Shown piece by piece: positions 1-8,981 of a stretch of DNA of 64,000 nt (position 1 is its first letter; each line of letters starts with the position of its first letter). The position numbers and the translations under genes were made by a program. The notes below the pieces were generated by a model, which saw only the letters and a list, made by a program, of their open reading frames with translations, did no database searches and was not told the origin of the DNA. The DNA is from Clostridiales bacterium (GTDB lineage: Bacteria; Bacillota; Clostridia; Lachnospirales; Lachnospiraceae), in assembly GCA_012735495.1 (NCBI GenBank), contig JAAYHD010000032.1:43762-107761 (forward strand). Reading direction: 5' to 3'.

Positions 1-424
1 CCTTTCCGCCGACCTTGCCAATCTCGGCTTCCACGGGTATTCCTGCCGGTATGCATGCATCAACAATGCTTTTGGTTATTCTTATGTTCTCATGTATATC
101 CATATGAGAGCCGTCAAACATAATTGACGTATATCCCGTTCGAAGCGCTTTCATTACCAAATCAAAGCTGTTTCCGTGGTCAAGGTGTATTGCCACGGGT
201 ACATCGGCCGACTTGGCTGCGGTTTTTGCCATGGCAAAAAAATAATCCAAACCGGCGTATTCTACAATAACAGGGTTCGCCTGCAGTATTACAGGCGAAT
301 GCAGCTTGACGGCAGCCGCAATGACTGCCTGCAGTATTTCCATATTATCAGTATTAAAGGCTCCTACCGCGTATCCGCCCTTTTGGGCGTCACGCAGCAT
401 CTGCCCGGTCGTGACAATCGGCAT
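1..424 (-). CDS. Class II fructose/tagatose-bisphosphate aldolase family protein (partial, C-terminus beyond window edge)
   Basis: Reverse-strand translation MPIVTTGQMLRDAQKGGYAVGAFNTDNMEILQAVI...VPVAIHLDHGNSFDLVMKALRTGYTSIMFDGSHMD...: hallmark GAFN, HLDHG and SIMFDGSH motifs of class II aldolases (KbaY/GatY/FbaA). Not in the supplied ORF list because it runs off the window. Confidence 0.9.
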   Translation of the reverse strand, partial: MPIVTTGQMLRDAQKGGYAVGAFNTDNMEILQAVIAAAVKLHSPVILQANPVIVEYAGLDYFFAMAKTAAKSADVPVAIHLDHGNSFDLVMKALRTGYTSIMFDGSHMDIHENIRITKSIVDACIPAGIPVEAEIGKVGGK

Positions 425-446
425 TTTAAGACCTCTTTTCTTTCCT

Positions 447-1160
447 TTATCTTGTCTTTCCCAAGTATGCCTCTTTTACCCTTTCATCGTTTGCCAGCTC
501 TTTTGACGGTCCGCTGAGCTTGATTTTTCCGCCCTCGATAATATAAGCTTTAGCCGAAACCTCCAGCGCCAGCTGGGCATTCTGTTCAACCAACAGGATA
601 GGTGTTCCGCTGTTGTTAATCGCGACAATTGCTTCAAACATCTCTTCGACGACCTTGGGCGCAAGGCCCATTGAAGGCTCGTCCAGCATGAGAAGCTTGG
701 GCCGTCCCATCAGGGCCCTTCCCATGGCAAGCATTTGCTGTTCTCCTCCGCTGAGGCTCCACGCCAGCTGTTTATAGCGCTCCTTAAGCCTTGGAAATAA
801 TGTAACGACTCTTTCAAGGTCTTCTTCAATGTCGGCCTTTCTTAAGCCGCGCCATGCAATTGTCCCGACAACAAGATTCTGCATAACGGTAAGTCCCGGA
901 AATACGTGCCTGCCCTCAGGAACCTGTATAATTCCGTTCTTTACGATTCTTCCGGGCCTCATTTTACTGATGTCCACGCCGTTATATAAGATTTCTCCTG
1001 TTTTTGTTACATGGCCGGAAATCGAATTAAGCAATGTGGTCTTGCCAGCACCGTTGCTTCCGATCAGGGCAACCATCTCTTTATTGCCGACATCAAGGCT
1101 GATTCCGTGCAAGGCTTCGATATGCCCATAATTTGCTACCAGATTACGAATTTTTAGCAC
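447..1160 (-). CDS. livF: Branched-chain amino acid-type ABC transporter ATP-binding protein LivF
   Basis: Walker A GSNGAGKTT, signature LSGGEQQMLAMGRALM, Walker B LLMLDEPSMGLAP; adjacent to LivG/M/H/K-like genes. Confidence 0.9.
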   Translation of the reverse strand: MLKIRNLVANYGHIEALHGISLDVGNKEMVALIGSNGAGKTTLLNSISGHVTKTGEILYNGVDISKMRPGRIVKNGIIQVPEGRHVFPGLTVMQNLVVGTIAWRGLRKADIEEDLERVVTLFPRLKERYKQLAWSLSGGEQQMLAMGRALMGRPKLLMLDEPSMGLAPKVVEEMFEAIVAINNSGTPILLVEQNAQLALEVSAKAYIIEGGKIKLSGPSKELANDERVKEAYLGKTR

Positions 1161-1911
1161 CGCGCTTCCTCCCTAAATAAGCTTCTATAACCACCGGATT
1201 ATCCTGGATCTCCGCAGGCTTGCCGCTTGCTATCTGGTTTCCGAAATTGAGTACGGTAATCCGGTTGCATATGGACATCACCAGGTCCATTCTGTGTTCA
1301 ATCATCAGCACCGCCGAATTCATCTTTAACGCAATATCCACAAGGGCTACGATATGATCCATTTCCCTTTGGTTCAAGCCCGCGGCAGGTTCGTCCAAAA
1401 GCAAAACGGACGGCCGGGTGAGAATTGCCCTTACCACCTCAAGCAGCTTTTGCTGTCCGTATGCCAGCTTGTCTATACCGTCCCTCATATTAAGCCTTAG
1501 GCCGGCAACCTCCAAAAGCTCGTCCAGCAGCTTCTTATGATCATGTGAGTTTAACATTTTATTTTTCCTTGCCAAATCCACACCCAGGTAAATATTTGTT
1601 TCTATATCGCAGCGATTAAGCAGGTGCGGATGCTGGAAGGTTCGTGTAATGCCCCTTCTTGCCCTGGTATGGGCGGGTGCCCTTGTAATATCATGACCAT
1701 TAAGCACGATTGTTCCGCCGTCCACTTTATATATACCGGTAATCAGGTTAATCAGGGTGGTCTTTCCGGCTCCGTTTGGCCCAATTAAACCAAACACCTC
1801 CCCGGGATATAATTCGAATGATATATCCTTTGCCGCAACAACACCGCCAAAGTTCTTACAAACCTTGTTCAGCGTCAGCACGGCTTCTTTTCCATTTGAT
1901 GAGTTTTGCAT
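1144..1911 (-). CDS. livG: Branched-chain amino acid-type ABC transporter ATP-binding protein LivG
   Basis: GPNGAGKTTLINLITG, LAYGQQKLLEVVRAI, LLLDEPAAGLN; overlaps livF and livM ends. Confidence 0.9.
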   Translation of the reverse strand: MQNSSNGKEAVLTLNKVCKNFGGVVAAKDISFELYPGEVFGLIGPNGAGKTTLINLITGIYKVDGGTIVLNGHDITRAPAHTRARRGITRTFQHPHLLNRCDIETNIYLGVDLARKNKMLNSHDHKKLLDELLEVAGLRLNMRDGIDKLAYGQQKLLEVVRAILTRPSVLLLDEPAAGLNQREMDHIVALVDIALKMNSAVLMIEHRMDLVMSICNRITVLNFGNQIASGKPAEIQDNPVVIEAYLGRKRGAKNS

Positions 1912-2854
1912 ACAGATCCTTACCTCCTCCTACCAATCCTTCAGGCAGTACAATCATTAAGCCCATAATGCCCACACCATATATCAGCATCATATAGTCC
2001 TTTAAGAACCTGAGCCACTCGGGCAGAAGATTGATTAATATACTTCCAATTAAAGCGCCTATTGGCGATGATGAACCGCCTATCATGATAACCACCAGGT
2101 ATAGCTGCGATTGCGGCAGCGCAAAGGATGTGGCGCTTATATATCCTGACAGGAACGCAAAAAGCGAGCCTGCCAGGCCGCATAACAGCCCCGAGATGGC
2201 AAATGCAATGTTCTTGGTAAGTAAAATATTTACGCCCATGCAGCTTGCCGCGGTTTCATTGTCACGGACCGCCATGAAGGACCGGCCTAGCGGTGAGCGG
2301 AACAGCTTCCATATAATTATTGATGCCGCTATGGAAAAGCCTAGTATTAAATAATAGTATTTTGCCTCCGTATTAAATATAAAATTCCCGACGCTGAACT
2401 GGACCAGGTTGCCCATACCTACAGGTCCGCCCGTCCCTTTTGTCCAGTTGGCGAATATTCCGTTCAGAATCGTCATTAACGCAATTGTTGAGAACGAAAA
2501 GTAAAATCTTCTTAATCTAAACAGCGCAAAACCGATTATAAATGCAAATAATGCAGTTCCCAGCATGCTTGCGGCCATTCCCAATATCGGCGGGTAACCC
2601 CATCTTGTACTTACATTTGCGGTAATATACGCGCCTATACCCATAAGCCCGCACTGTGCAAAGGAGGACTGTCCGGCCATTCCAAACACAACATACAGGC
2701 TGAGCACCGCAAGATATGTTATCATGGTCATGTTCAGCACACGGACCATATAGATGGATGAAGTGTTTGGCAGGTTAATAAGCAATGCCAGCACCAGGAC
2801 ACCCAAAAACAACAATACCAAGTTTTTTCTGTTTATTCTTCCCATATTCAACAC
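1856..2854 (-). CDS. livM: Branched-chain amino acid-type ABC transporter permease LivM
   Basis: Multi-TM protein with YVVFGMAGQSSFAQCGLMGIGAY and GLAGSLFAFLSGYISATSF motifs typical of LivM. Confidence 0.9.
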   Translation of the reverse strand: MLNMGRINRKNLVLLFLGVLVLALLINLPNTSSIYMVRVLNMTMITYLAVLSLYVVFGMAGQSSFAQCGLMGIGAYITANVSTRWGYPPILGMAASMLGTALFAFIIGFALFRLRRFYFSFSTIALMTILNGIFANWTKGTGGPVGMGNLVQFSVGNFIFNTEAKYYYLILGFSIAASIIIWKLFRSPLGRSFMAVRDNETAASCMGVNILLTKNIAFAISGLLCGLAGSLFAFLSGYISATSFALPQSQLYLVVIMIGGSSSPIGALIGSILINLLPEWLRFLKDYMMLIYGVGIMGLMIVLPEGLVGGGKDLYAKLIKWKRSRADAEQGL

Positions 2855-2855
2855 C

Positions 2856-3737
2856 TCAAGCCTTTTCAGCTATCTTTTCGCCGAACAATCCCTGCGGACG
2901 AACAAGCAAGCTTATAATCAGAACGGCAAATACGACCGTATCTTTATATGTCGTTGAAATGTAAGTACCGGCAAAAACCTCAATAAGTCCGATTAACAAG
3001 CCGCCTATGATGGCTCCCTGCACGCTTCCGAAGCCTCCTATGACGACTGCGGCGAATGCCTTAACACCGGCCAATACCCCCATAGTATTGGTTATAAAGA
3101 AAATCGGAGCCAGCATGACACCGCCCGCGCCTGTAATCAGCATGCTTATGAAAAATGTCAGCGCTATGGCCACTGCAATCGGTATTCCCATAAGAGACGC
3201 CGCATATTTGTCCTGTGCCGTAGCCTGCATGATATTGCCCAATAATGTTTTTTCCAGCAGAAAATAAACCAGGCTCATTAACAGAGCCGCAAAAATTATG
3301 ATAATTACATACTGCCATTGCAAGAATGCGCCTGCTATTTTTACAATGCCGCCCTTTAGCGGGTCAATGGTCTGGGGAGTGGATCCCCATACCAGCTTGG
3401 TCATTTCCCTAAGAGCTATGGAAGCACCCAGGGTACTTACTATAATGGCTTTATCCTGTGCATTTCTAAGCGGCCAATAGGTTATATACTGGAATACGAT
3501 ACCGCTTAGACCAATAAGTACGGCTGTTATTGCAAATGAGAGCCAGATAGGCATTCCCATTTTTTGATTAAAGGCAAAGCATATGAACGCGCCAAGCATT
3601 AAAAAATCACCTTGAGCAAAGTTTACGATACCGACGGCGCGGAAAATTAAAACCATTCCCATGCCAATCAAACCGTATACCACACCCAATGATATACCTG
3701 TAACAATTAACTGTATTATCACCGGTAAACCTCCCAA
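2856..3737 (-). CDS. livH: Branched-chain amino acid-type ABC transporter permease LivH
   Basis: ISLGVVYGLIGMGMVLIFRAVGIVNFAQGDFLMLGAF motif typical of LivH. Confidence 0.9.
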   Translation of the reverse strand: MGGLPVIIQLIVTGISLGVVYGLIGMGMVLIFRAVGIVNFAQGDFLMLGAFICFAFNQKMGMPIWLSFAITAVLIGLSGIVFQYITYWPLRNAQDKAIIVSTLGASIALREMTKLVWGSTPQTIDPLKGGIVKIAGAFLQWQYVIIIIFAALLMSLVYFLLEKTLLGNIMQATAQDKYAASLMGIPIAVAIALTFFISMLITGAGGVMLAPIFFITNTMGVLAGVKAFAAVVIGGFGSVQGAIIGGLLIGLIEVFAGTYISTTYKDTVVFAVLIISLLVRPQGLFGEKIAEKA

Positions 3738-3744
3738 TTTTTAT

Positions 3745-3780
3745 GATATTGGTGAAGCGCTCATGCGCTTCACCAATATC
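3745..3780 (-). other. Intercistronic hairpin between Liv substrate-binding protein gene and livH
   Basis: Perfect 16-bp inverted repeat GATATTGGTGAAGCGC-TCAT-GCGCTTCACCAATATC; no downstream U-run on the minus strand. Confidence 0.85.
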
Positions 3781-3792
3781 TAGTTCAATGTC

Positions 3793-5022
3793 TTACTGTT
3801 GCTGCTGCCAGTCAACAACGTCCAGAATGTCCTTGGGTTTTGCAACTCCATCCTGTATTTCGATAAGCAGGATGCTTGTTCCGCCTACGCCCTTTTCATC
3901 AAATGCATATACGTTGGCAACACCCTTGTATCCCTGGATTTTAAACATTGCATCCCTGATTGCTTCTCTCTCAGTCGAATTTGCAATCTTTATTGCTTCT
4001 ATAATAAGCATGAACTTATCATAATCAACAGCAGCCGTAAAATCCGAATCGATATTGTAACGCTCTTTATATTTTTGTGCAAATACTCTACCTTCCTCAC
4101 GAGGAGTATCAGGGATATAGTCAGTCAAGGCCAAAACTCCGTTTGAAGCCTCTTTCGCAAGGTCGATGGCTATTTTACTTGCATAGGATGCAAGACCGGC
4201 TATGGGCTTCGTAACTCCCATATCCCTGAGCTGTTTCATGATAAGTCCTGCTTCTACCTGAAGGCCGAATGCAACGATAACATCAGGATTTGCTTCCTGG
4301 ATATGAAGTATCTGCGCTGTAAAATCCTTGTCACCGGTGTTGTACGCGTCGAGGCTTACCGGTTCAAGTCCCAGGTCCTTCAGCGCCTGGACAGCAGCCT
4401 CCATCTGACCGATACCAGAAGCATCGGTTCCGTAGATGATGGAAACCTTATTGCCGATATTCTCTACAACATACTCAACGAGAGCCTTAGGTATATGTCC
4501 GTCATGGGTACGGGCCTGGAACAGCCACGGGTTTCCGAAATCTCCAACAGTGGCAAGTGAAGTGGCGGAAAGAACCGGAATCTGTGCTTTCTTGATTTCT
4601 CCGTCCAGGGCGAGAATCATGGTTCCGTAATAAGGTCCGACTATAGCACATATTTTGTCATCCGTAGCCAGCTTATTAAGCGCATTCACCGCTCCAACGT
4701 CGGTACCAAGGTCATCTTCATAGACAACTTCAACCTGTCTTCCGAGAACACCGCCGGCTTTATTAATATCGTCTACCGCCATGTTTATGGCATTTTTGCA
4801 GTATTCGCCGACCAGTGCCTTTTCACCGGTTATACTGGTTATAACACCAATTCTTATAGGATCTTTGTTCGTATTGTCGGTGTTATCGTTATTGCCGCCA
4901 TTGTTATTAGGCGCGGTTGTGGGTGTAGGAGTCTTGTCGCCGTCATTTGTTGTTTTTTTGCAAGCGGCAAGGCTGCAAACCATCAATACAGCCATCAGAA
5001 GTGCAATAGTTTTTTTCATCAT
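3793..5022 (-). CDS. Liv-type ABC transporter substrate-binding lipoprotein
   Basis: Lipoprotein signal MMKKTIALLMAVLMVCSLAACKK; IRIGVITSITGEKALVG... periplasmic-binding fold; ORF extends to 5049 but the MMKK start is preferred. Confidence 0.9.
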   Translation of the reverse strand: MMKKTIALLMAVLMVCSLAACKKTTNDGDKTPTPTTAPNNNGGNNDNTDNTNKDPIRIGVITSITGEKALVGEYCKNAINMAVDDINKAGGVLGRQVEVVYEDDLGTDVGAVNALNKLATDDKICAIVGPYYGTMILALDGEIKKAQIPVLSATSLATVGDFGNPWLFQARTHDGHIPKALVEYVVENIGNKVSIIYGTDASGIGQMEAAVQALKDLGLEPVSLDAYNTGDKDFTAQILHIQEANPDVIVAFGLQVEAGLIMKQLRDMGVTKPIAGLASYASKIAIDLAKEASNGVLALTDYIPDTPREEGRVFAQKYKERYNIDSDFTAAVDYDKFMLIIEAIKIANSTEREAIRDAMFKIQGYKGVANVYAFDEKGVGGTSILLIEIQDGVAKPKDILDVVDWQQQQ

Positions 5023-5089
5023 TTTTCCTCCTTTAAATTGCCTGTTCATTTTTCAATTGTTTGGCATATAAATCGATAAGTAATGGTTT

Positions 5090-5479
5090 TTATTTTTTGT
5101 CGATATAAGCATTACCAAATTCGTCATTCCTTCTTGTTAAATCAAGACCATCAATTTCCATAAAGGACAATTCCATAAGATACTGTACTTCACATCCGTT
5201 TTCCAAATGCCCCACATACGTATTATTGGCTTTATCTGAGCATATTATGTGAAGATGTGGTTCTCCGTCAATAATTAACCCTTGCATCCCACCAACTTCT
5301 ATGGCGTCCTCTATTGTTACGAATTTGTTGACGGATTTATCCGTTGTTTTAGTTATTACATGAAATACAAGCTTTCTCAAGGAACCTATTGCAGATAAAA
5401 GCACCGCATTCTTTACACCCAGACGATCCATCTCGCTTTGTATGCTTTCCAGTACCTTGTCTCCCTTGCCAAGATGCAT
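5090..5479 (-). CDS. PPC/DUF296 domain protein (5' end uncertain, possibly extends to ~5524)
   Basis: IGSLRKLVFHVI...GGMQGLIIDGEPHLHIICSD...GHLENGCEVQYLMELSFMEIDGLDLTR matches the PPC (DUF296) pattern. In-frame coding-like sequence continues upstream of the annotated ATG. Confidence 0.7.
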   Translation of the reverse strand: MHLGKGDKVLESIQSEMDRLGVKNAVLLSAIGSLRKLVFHVITKTTDKSVNKFVTIEDAIEVGGMQGLIIDGEPHLHIICSDKANNTYVGHLENGCEVQYLMELSFMEIDGLDLTRRNDEFGNAYIDKK

Positions 5480-5598
5480 AACAATGATTCTGCCATAGTC
5501 GTTTGCTGCGAAACTTTTAATAATCCATCACTCCTTTCTGTTATTATAATAATGTAGCATTCACAATTGTTAAATACTTTATGCCAATGAGCCTAAAA

Positions 5599-5695
5599 TG
5601 TATACGTTTACATTTTGTAATGTAAATTTACACTTATGTATTAAAATAACAGTGAATACTACATAATATGAGCTCATAATTTGTAAACGTTTACA
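5599..5695. promoter_or_regulatory. Cluster of LacI-family operator-like palindromes upstream of the liv/aldolase operon
   Basis: TGTATACGTTTACA (5599-5612), TGTAAATTTACA (5621-5632), perfect TGTAAACGTTTACA (5682-5695). Confidence 0.7.
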
Positions 5696-5861
5696 CTTCG
5701 TTATATAAAAAAAGGGTTCATTGACTTATCCACATTATTGCACAAAAAACAAAATATTGCAATATAAAATTTATTAAAATTTTTTTTGAACCGCTCATAG
5801 GTTAATATTTTTTTATGCATATTTACCATTTATATATCATAAACAGCATTCAAATCCGTGA

Positions 5862-6944
5862 CTATTTCACAAGCACACCAACAGCATTTCCCGTAATTAT
5901 TTCGGGTATCTCAATAAACTCCCTATTAGGAAGCTTGGGGTTTTCTATTCTTTCCAGTATTGCCTTGCCGGCTTTATATCCCATACTTTGGGTATTATAG
6001 CTGGCAACCGTCGGCCTGGTAGCCATCAGGTTAAGATTGTCGACAGTATCATAAGCCACCAGTGAAACATCCTCGGGAGCATTTATATTAAAATCCTTGC
6101 AAGCCCTTAACACGCCTATGGTGCTCATGTTGTTCTGTGAGAATACGGCAGTGGGTCTTTCCGGAAGATTTCTCATGTATTCGATTGCCTTATATCCGCC
6201 GTTCAGCGTAAATTCACCGTTAAATTTAAACGGATAATCATCCCCGACATCCATTCCGTAATCCTTCATTGCCTGTACAAAACCCTGGAAACGCTCCAAA
6301 CCATTGCTTAACTCAAGGGGGCCGTGTACAACGAAAATCTTGCGGTGCCCCATCTTAAGCAATATTTCGGTAAGCTGATAAGAACAGTTAAAATTGTCCG
6401 TTCCTACCAGATCTCCAACGAATTCAGGCGAATTTATTTTCCTGTTCAGCAGTACCATTGGGATATACTTATTCATTTCAATGATGAAATCGTCATTCTT
6501 GCCGGTTGTATTTAAGATCAGGCCGGCTATATTTTGGCTCATCAAAAGCTTAAGGTATGACAGCTCCCGCTCTTTATCATTTCCGGTGCTGCACACGGTC
6601 ATATTAAAATTGTGCTTTGCGATGACATCCTCTACAGCCCTGGCAATGGAAATATGATATGTATTGGAAATGTCCGAAACCACGAATCCTATGGTGTTGG
6701 TTGTCCTGACCTTTAAGCTCCGGGCAATGGAATTAGGCAAATAGGACAGCTTCTCCATTGACTTTAATACCTTTTCCCTGGTTTTTTCACTTACATTATA
6801 GCTGTTATTTATTACTCTCGAAACGGTTGCTACGGATACATTCGCATCCTTGGCAACCTCCTGCATCGTAACCCTGTCACCATGTATTTTCATATCATCA
6901 TACCTTCTGTAATTTAATATTTTATAATCCTGTTTTAAACTCAA
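5862..6944 (-). CDS. LacI-family transcriptional regulator
   Basis: N-terminal HTH VTMQEVAKDANVSVATVSRVINNSYNVSEKTREKVLKSMEKLSYLPNSIARSLK plus sugar-binding domain; likely start near 6897 (MKIHGDRVTM). Confidence 0.95.
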   Translation of the reverse strand: MSLKQDYKILNYRRYDDMKIHGDRVTMQEVAKDANVSVATVSRVINNSYNVSEKTREKVLKSMEKLSYLPNSIARSLKVRTTNTIGFVVSDISNTYHISIARAVEDVIAKHNFNMTVCSTGNDKERELSYLKLLMSQNIAGLILNTTGKNDDFIIEMNKYIPMVLLNRKINSPEFVGDLVGTDNFNCSYQLTEILLKMGHRKIFVVHGPLELSNGLERFQGFVQAMKDYGMDVGDDYPFKFNGEFTLNGGYKAIEYMRNLPERPTAVFSQNNMSTIGVLRACKDFNINAPEDVSLVAYDTVDNLNLMATRPTVASYNTQSMGYKAGKAILERIENPKLPNREFIEIPEIITGNAVGVLVK

Positions 6945-7082
6945 TATATCATTTTTTTACTATTAAGACCTTAATTGTAGATTACCGGGTTTTGCAGATT
7001 TCGTCAAGTGCAACTTATTTCCTTAATTTCAATAATAATTTGCTTAAAATATACGCATAATATTTATTAAAATTATATCTGC

Positions 7083-7111
7083 TTGACAATAAATTCTGCT
7101 AGTGCTATTAT
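7083..7111 (+). promoter_or_regulatory. Sigma-A-type promoter for the BKACE/DUF1537 operon
   Basis: TTGACA (7083-7088), 17-nt spacer, TATTAT (7106-7111). Confidence 0.75.
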
Positions 7112-7118
7112 GAGGAAA

Positions 7119-7194
7119 AGAAAACGTTTACATAATAGGCTGGGCAAGATTATTGGTTTTATATAAAAACTGCAAAATGATGTAATCGTTTACA
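7119..7194. promoter_or_regulatory. Two LacI-type operator-like sites downstream of the promoter
   Basis: AAAACGTTTACA (about 7121-7132) and TGTAATCGTTTACA (7181-7194), same motif as at 5599-5695. Confidence 0.7.
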
Positions 7195-7211
7195 TTGGAG
7201 GACATAGGTTT

Positions 7212-7991
7212 ATGCTAGTTGGATGCGCGGCACGAATTGATGAGTACAACCTCGTTTCAAAATCTGGATTTGATTATATAGAATTAGCAGGCAAGGCAGT
7301 TGCCATACTAAATGATGATGATTTTGAAAAATTAAGGATTACCGTACGGGACGGCCTTCTGCCCTGTCTGGCACTCAATGCTTATTGTGGGCCGGATATT
7401 GTTATTGCCGGGCCCGGTTTTAGCCTGTCAAAGGCAAGGGAATATGCCTCTTGGCTGGCACAGCGGGCGGACAAGCTCGGCGTCAGGGTTGTCAATATTG
7501 GTTCACCCAAATCGCGGATACTTCCTGAAGGATATGACCGCAGGCTGGCCGCAGAACAGTTAAGGCAGTTCTTTTCCGCAACCGCCGATGAATTTGCCAG
7601 GTATGGCATTACTGTAACAGTTGAAGCTCTTGGATATTGCTTTTGTAATTTTATTAACAGCCTTGATGAGGCTTTATCGGTTGTAAAAGATGTTGACAGG
7701 AGCAACCTTAAGCTCGTCATTGATTATTACAATATGCGGCAAAGCAATGAAGAGAATAAGGATATTACTCCGTTTCTCCCCTATCTTGCGCATGTCCATA
7801 CGTCCGATGATGCCGGAAGCCCGCAGCTTAGAAGCTTTTTTAATAAAGACAGGTTTTCAGCACATGAAAGGCTGCTTGCAAACCTTAAGCAATGCGGTTA
7901 TGACGGCACCATAACCATCGAAGTGGATGTCCCATTCGATACAGATGAAGCCGTTAGCTCCCTTGAATTAATCAAACGAGCTTGGCACTAA
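7212..7991 (+). CDS. Sugar phosphate isomerase/epimerase (xylose isomerase-like TIM barrel; hydroxypyruvate isomerase/OtnI-like superfamily)
   Basis: GFDYIELAGKAVA..., VTVEALGYCFCNFINSLDEALSVVKDV...LKLVIDYYNMRQ...HVHTSDDAG...YDGTITIEVD: AP-endonuclease-2-like TIM barrel. Confidence 0.8.
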   Translation: MLVGCAARIDEYNLVSKSGFDYIELAGKAVAILNDDDFEKLRITVRDGLLPCLALNAYCGPDIVIAGPGFSLSKAREYASWLAQRADKLGVRVVNIGSPKSRILPEGYDRRLAAEQLRQFFSATADEFARYGITVTVEALGYCFCNFINSLDEALSVVKDVDRSNLKLVIDYYNMRQSNEENKDITPFLPYLAHVHTSDDAGSPQLRSFFNKDRFSAHERLLANLKQCGYDGTITIEVDVPFDTDEAVSSLELIKRAWH

Positions 7992-8022
7992 TCTATAAAT
8001 AATATTTTAAGGAGGAAATGTT

Positions 8023-8958
8023 ATGGCTAAGAAACAAAGAAAAGTAATTGTAACGGCTGCCATTACGGGCGCAATCCACACACCGTCACATTCACCGTAC
8101 CTTCCCAAAAGTCCGGATGAGATAGTGCAAAATGCAGTAGATGCAGCCAAGGCAGGTGCATCCATCGTGCACATACACGCACGCAAGGAAAACGGCGAAC
8201 CTACGTCGGATTGGAATGTATTCAGGGATATTTTAAGCAGAATCAAAAAGCAAAGCGATGTTGTAATCGGCATTACCACCGGCGGCGGACAGGGCATGAC
8301 GGTCGAGGAAAGGCTGGCCGTAATACCGGAATTCAAACCTGAGATGGCTTCTGCCAACGGCGGTTCCATAAACTTCTGTTTCTCAAGGCTTGCGGATGGA
8401 ATAGAAAATCCCAAATATGATTGGGAAATCCCCTTCATGAAAAGAACATATGACAATGTATTCAAGAACACCTTTAAGGATATTGAGTACTGCATCAAGA
8501 TAATGAATGAAAACGGCACCCGTCCCGAATTTGAAATATTTGATTACGGCCAATTAAGCAACATAGCGTACTTTGTCAAGCAAGGCCTTGTACAGGAACC
8601 CCTGTACCTTCAGTTCGTTCCGGGAGTCATGGGCGGCATGCCGATGAGCCTTGACTGCCTGTTCTTCATGATTGACCAGGCCAAGAAGATGTTCGGTCCC
8701 GATGTCATGTATTCAATGGTTGCCGGCGGAAGAAGAATGTTCCGTTTCGAAACGGTATGCGCCATCACGGGCGGAAATGTCCGCGTAGGGCTTGAGGACG
8801 GCCTATACATTAATCCAAGCGGTGAACTGGCTGTAAATAACGCCGCCCAGGTGGAGAAAATAATCCGTATTCTTAAGGCTCTTGATTATGAAATCGCAAC
8901 ACCGGACGAGGCAAGGGAAATGCTGAAGCTTAAAGGTAAGGACAAGGTTAACTTCTAA
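8023..8958 (+). CDS. BKACE family protein (DUF849, 3-keto-5-aminohexanoate cleavage enzyme-like)
   Basis: VIVTAAITGAIHTPSHSPYLPKSPDEI...AKAGASIVHIHARKENGEPTSD...ITTGGGQGMTVEERL...VRVGLEDGLY: BKACE motifs. Confidence 0.9.
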   Translation: MAKKQRKVIVTAAITGAIHTPSHSPYLPKSPDEIVQNAVDAAKAGASIVHIHARKENGEPTSDWNVFRDILSRIKKQSDVVIGITTGGGQGMTVEERLAVIPEFKPEMASANGGSINFCFSRLADGIENPKYDWEIPFMKRTYDNVFKNTFKDIEYCIKIMNENGTRPEFEIFDYGQLSNIAYFVKQGLVQEPLYLQFVPGVMGGMPMSLDCLFFMIDQAKKMFGPDVMYSMVAGGRRMFRFETVCAITGGNVRVGLEDGLYINPSGELAVNNAAQVEKIIRILKALDYEIATPDEAREMLKLKGKDKVNF

Positions 8959-8981
8959 GTCATGCGCGGAAAGGAGCAAAT

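Noticed and set aside
176-517. ORFs on the + strand over the first kilobases (e.g. 176-517, 306-506, 829-1131)
   Set aside because: Antisense to clearly recognisable aldolase and Liv genes; no motif or RBS support. The same applies to nearly all other short antisense ORFs in the supplied track.
5599-5695. CcpA cre sites
   Set aside because: The palindromes resemble cre but are strict TGTAAAcgTTTACA-type and cluster around a local LacI gene, so a local operator is more likely; CcpA binding is not excluded.
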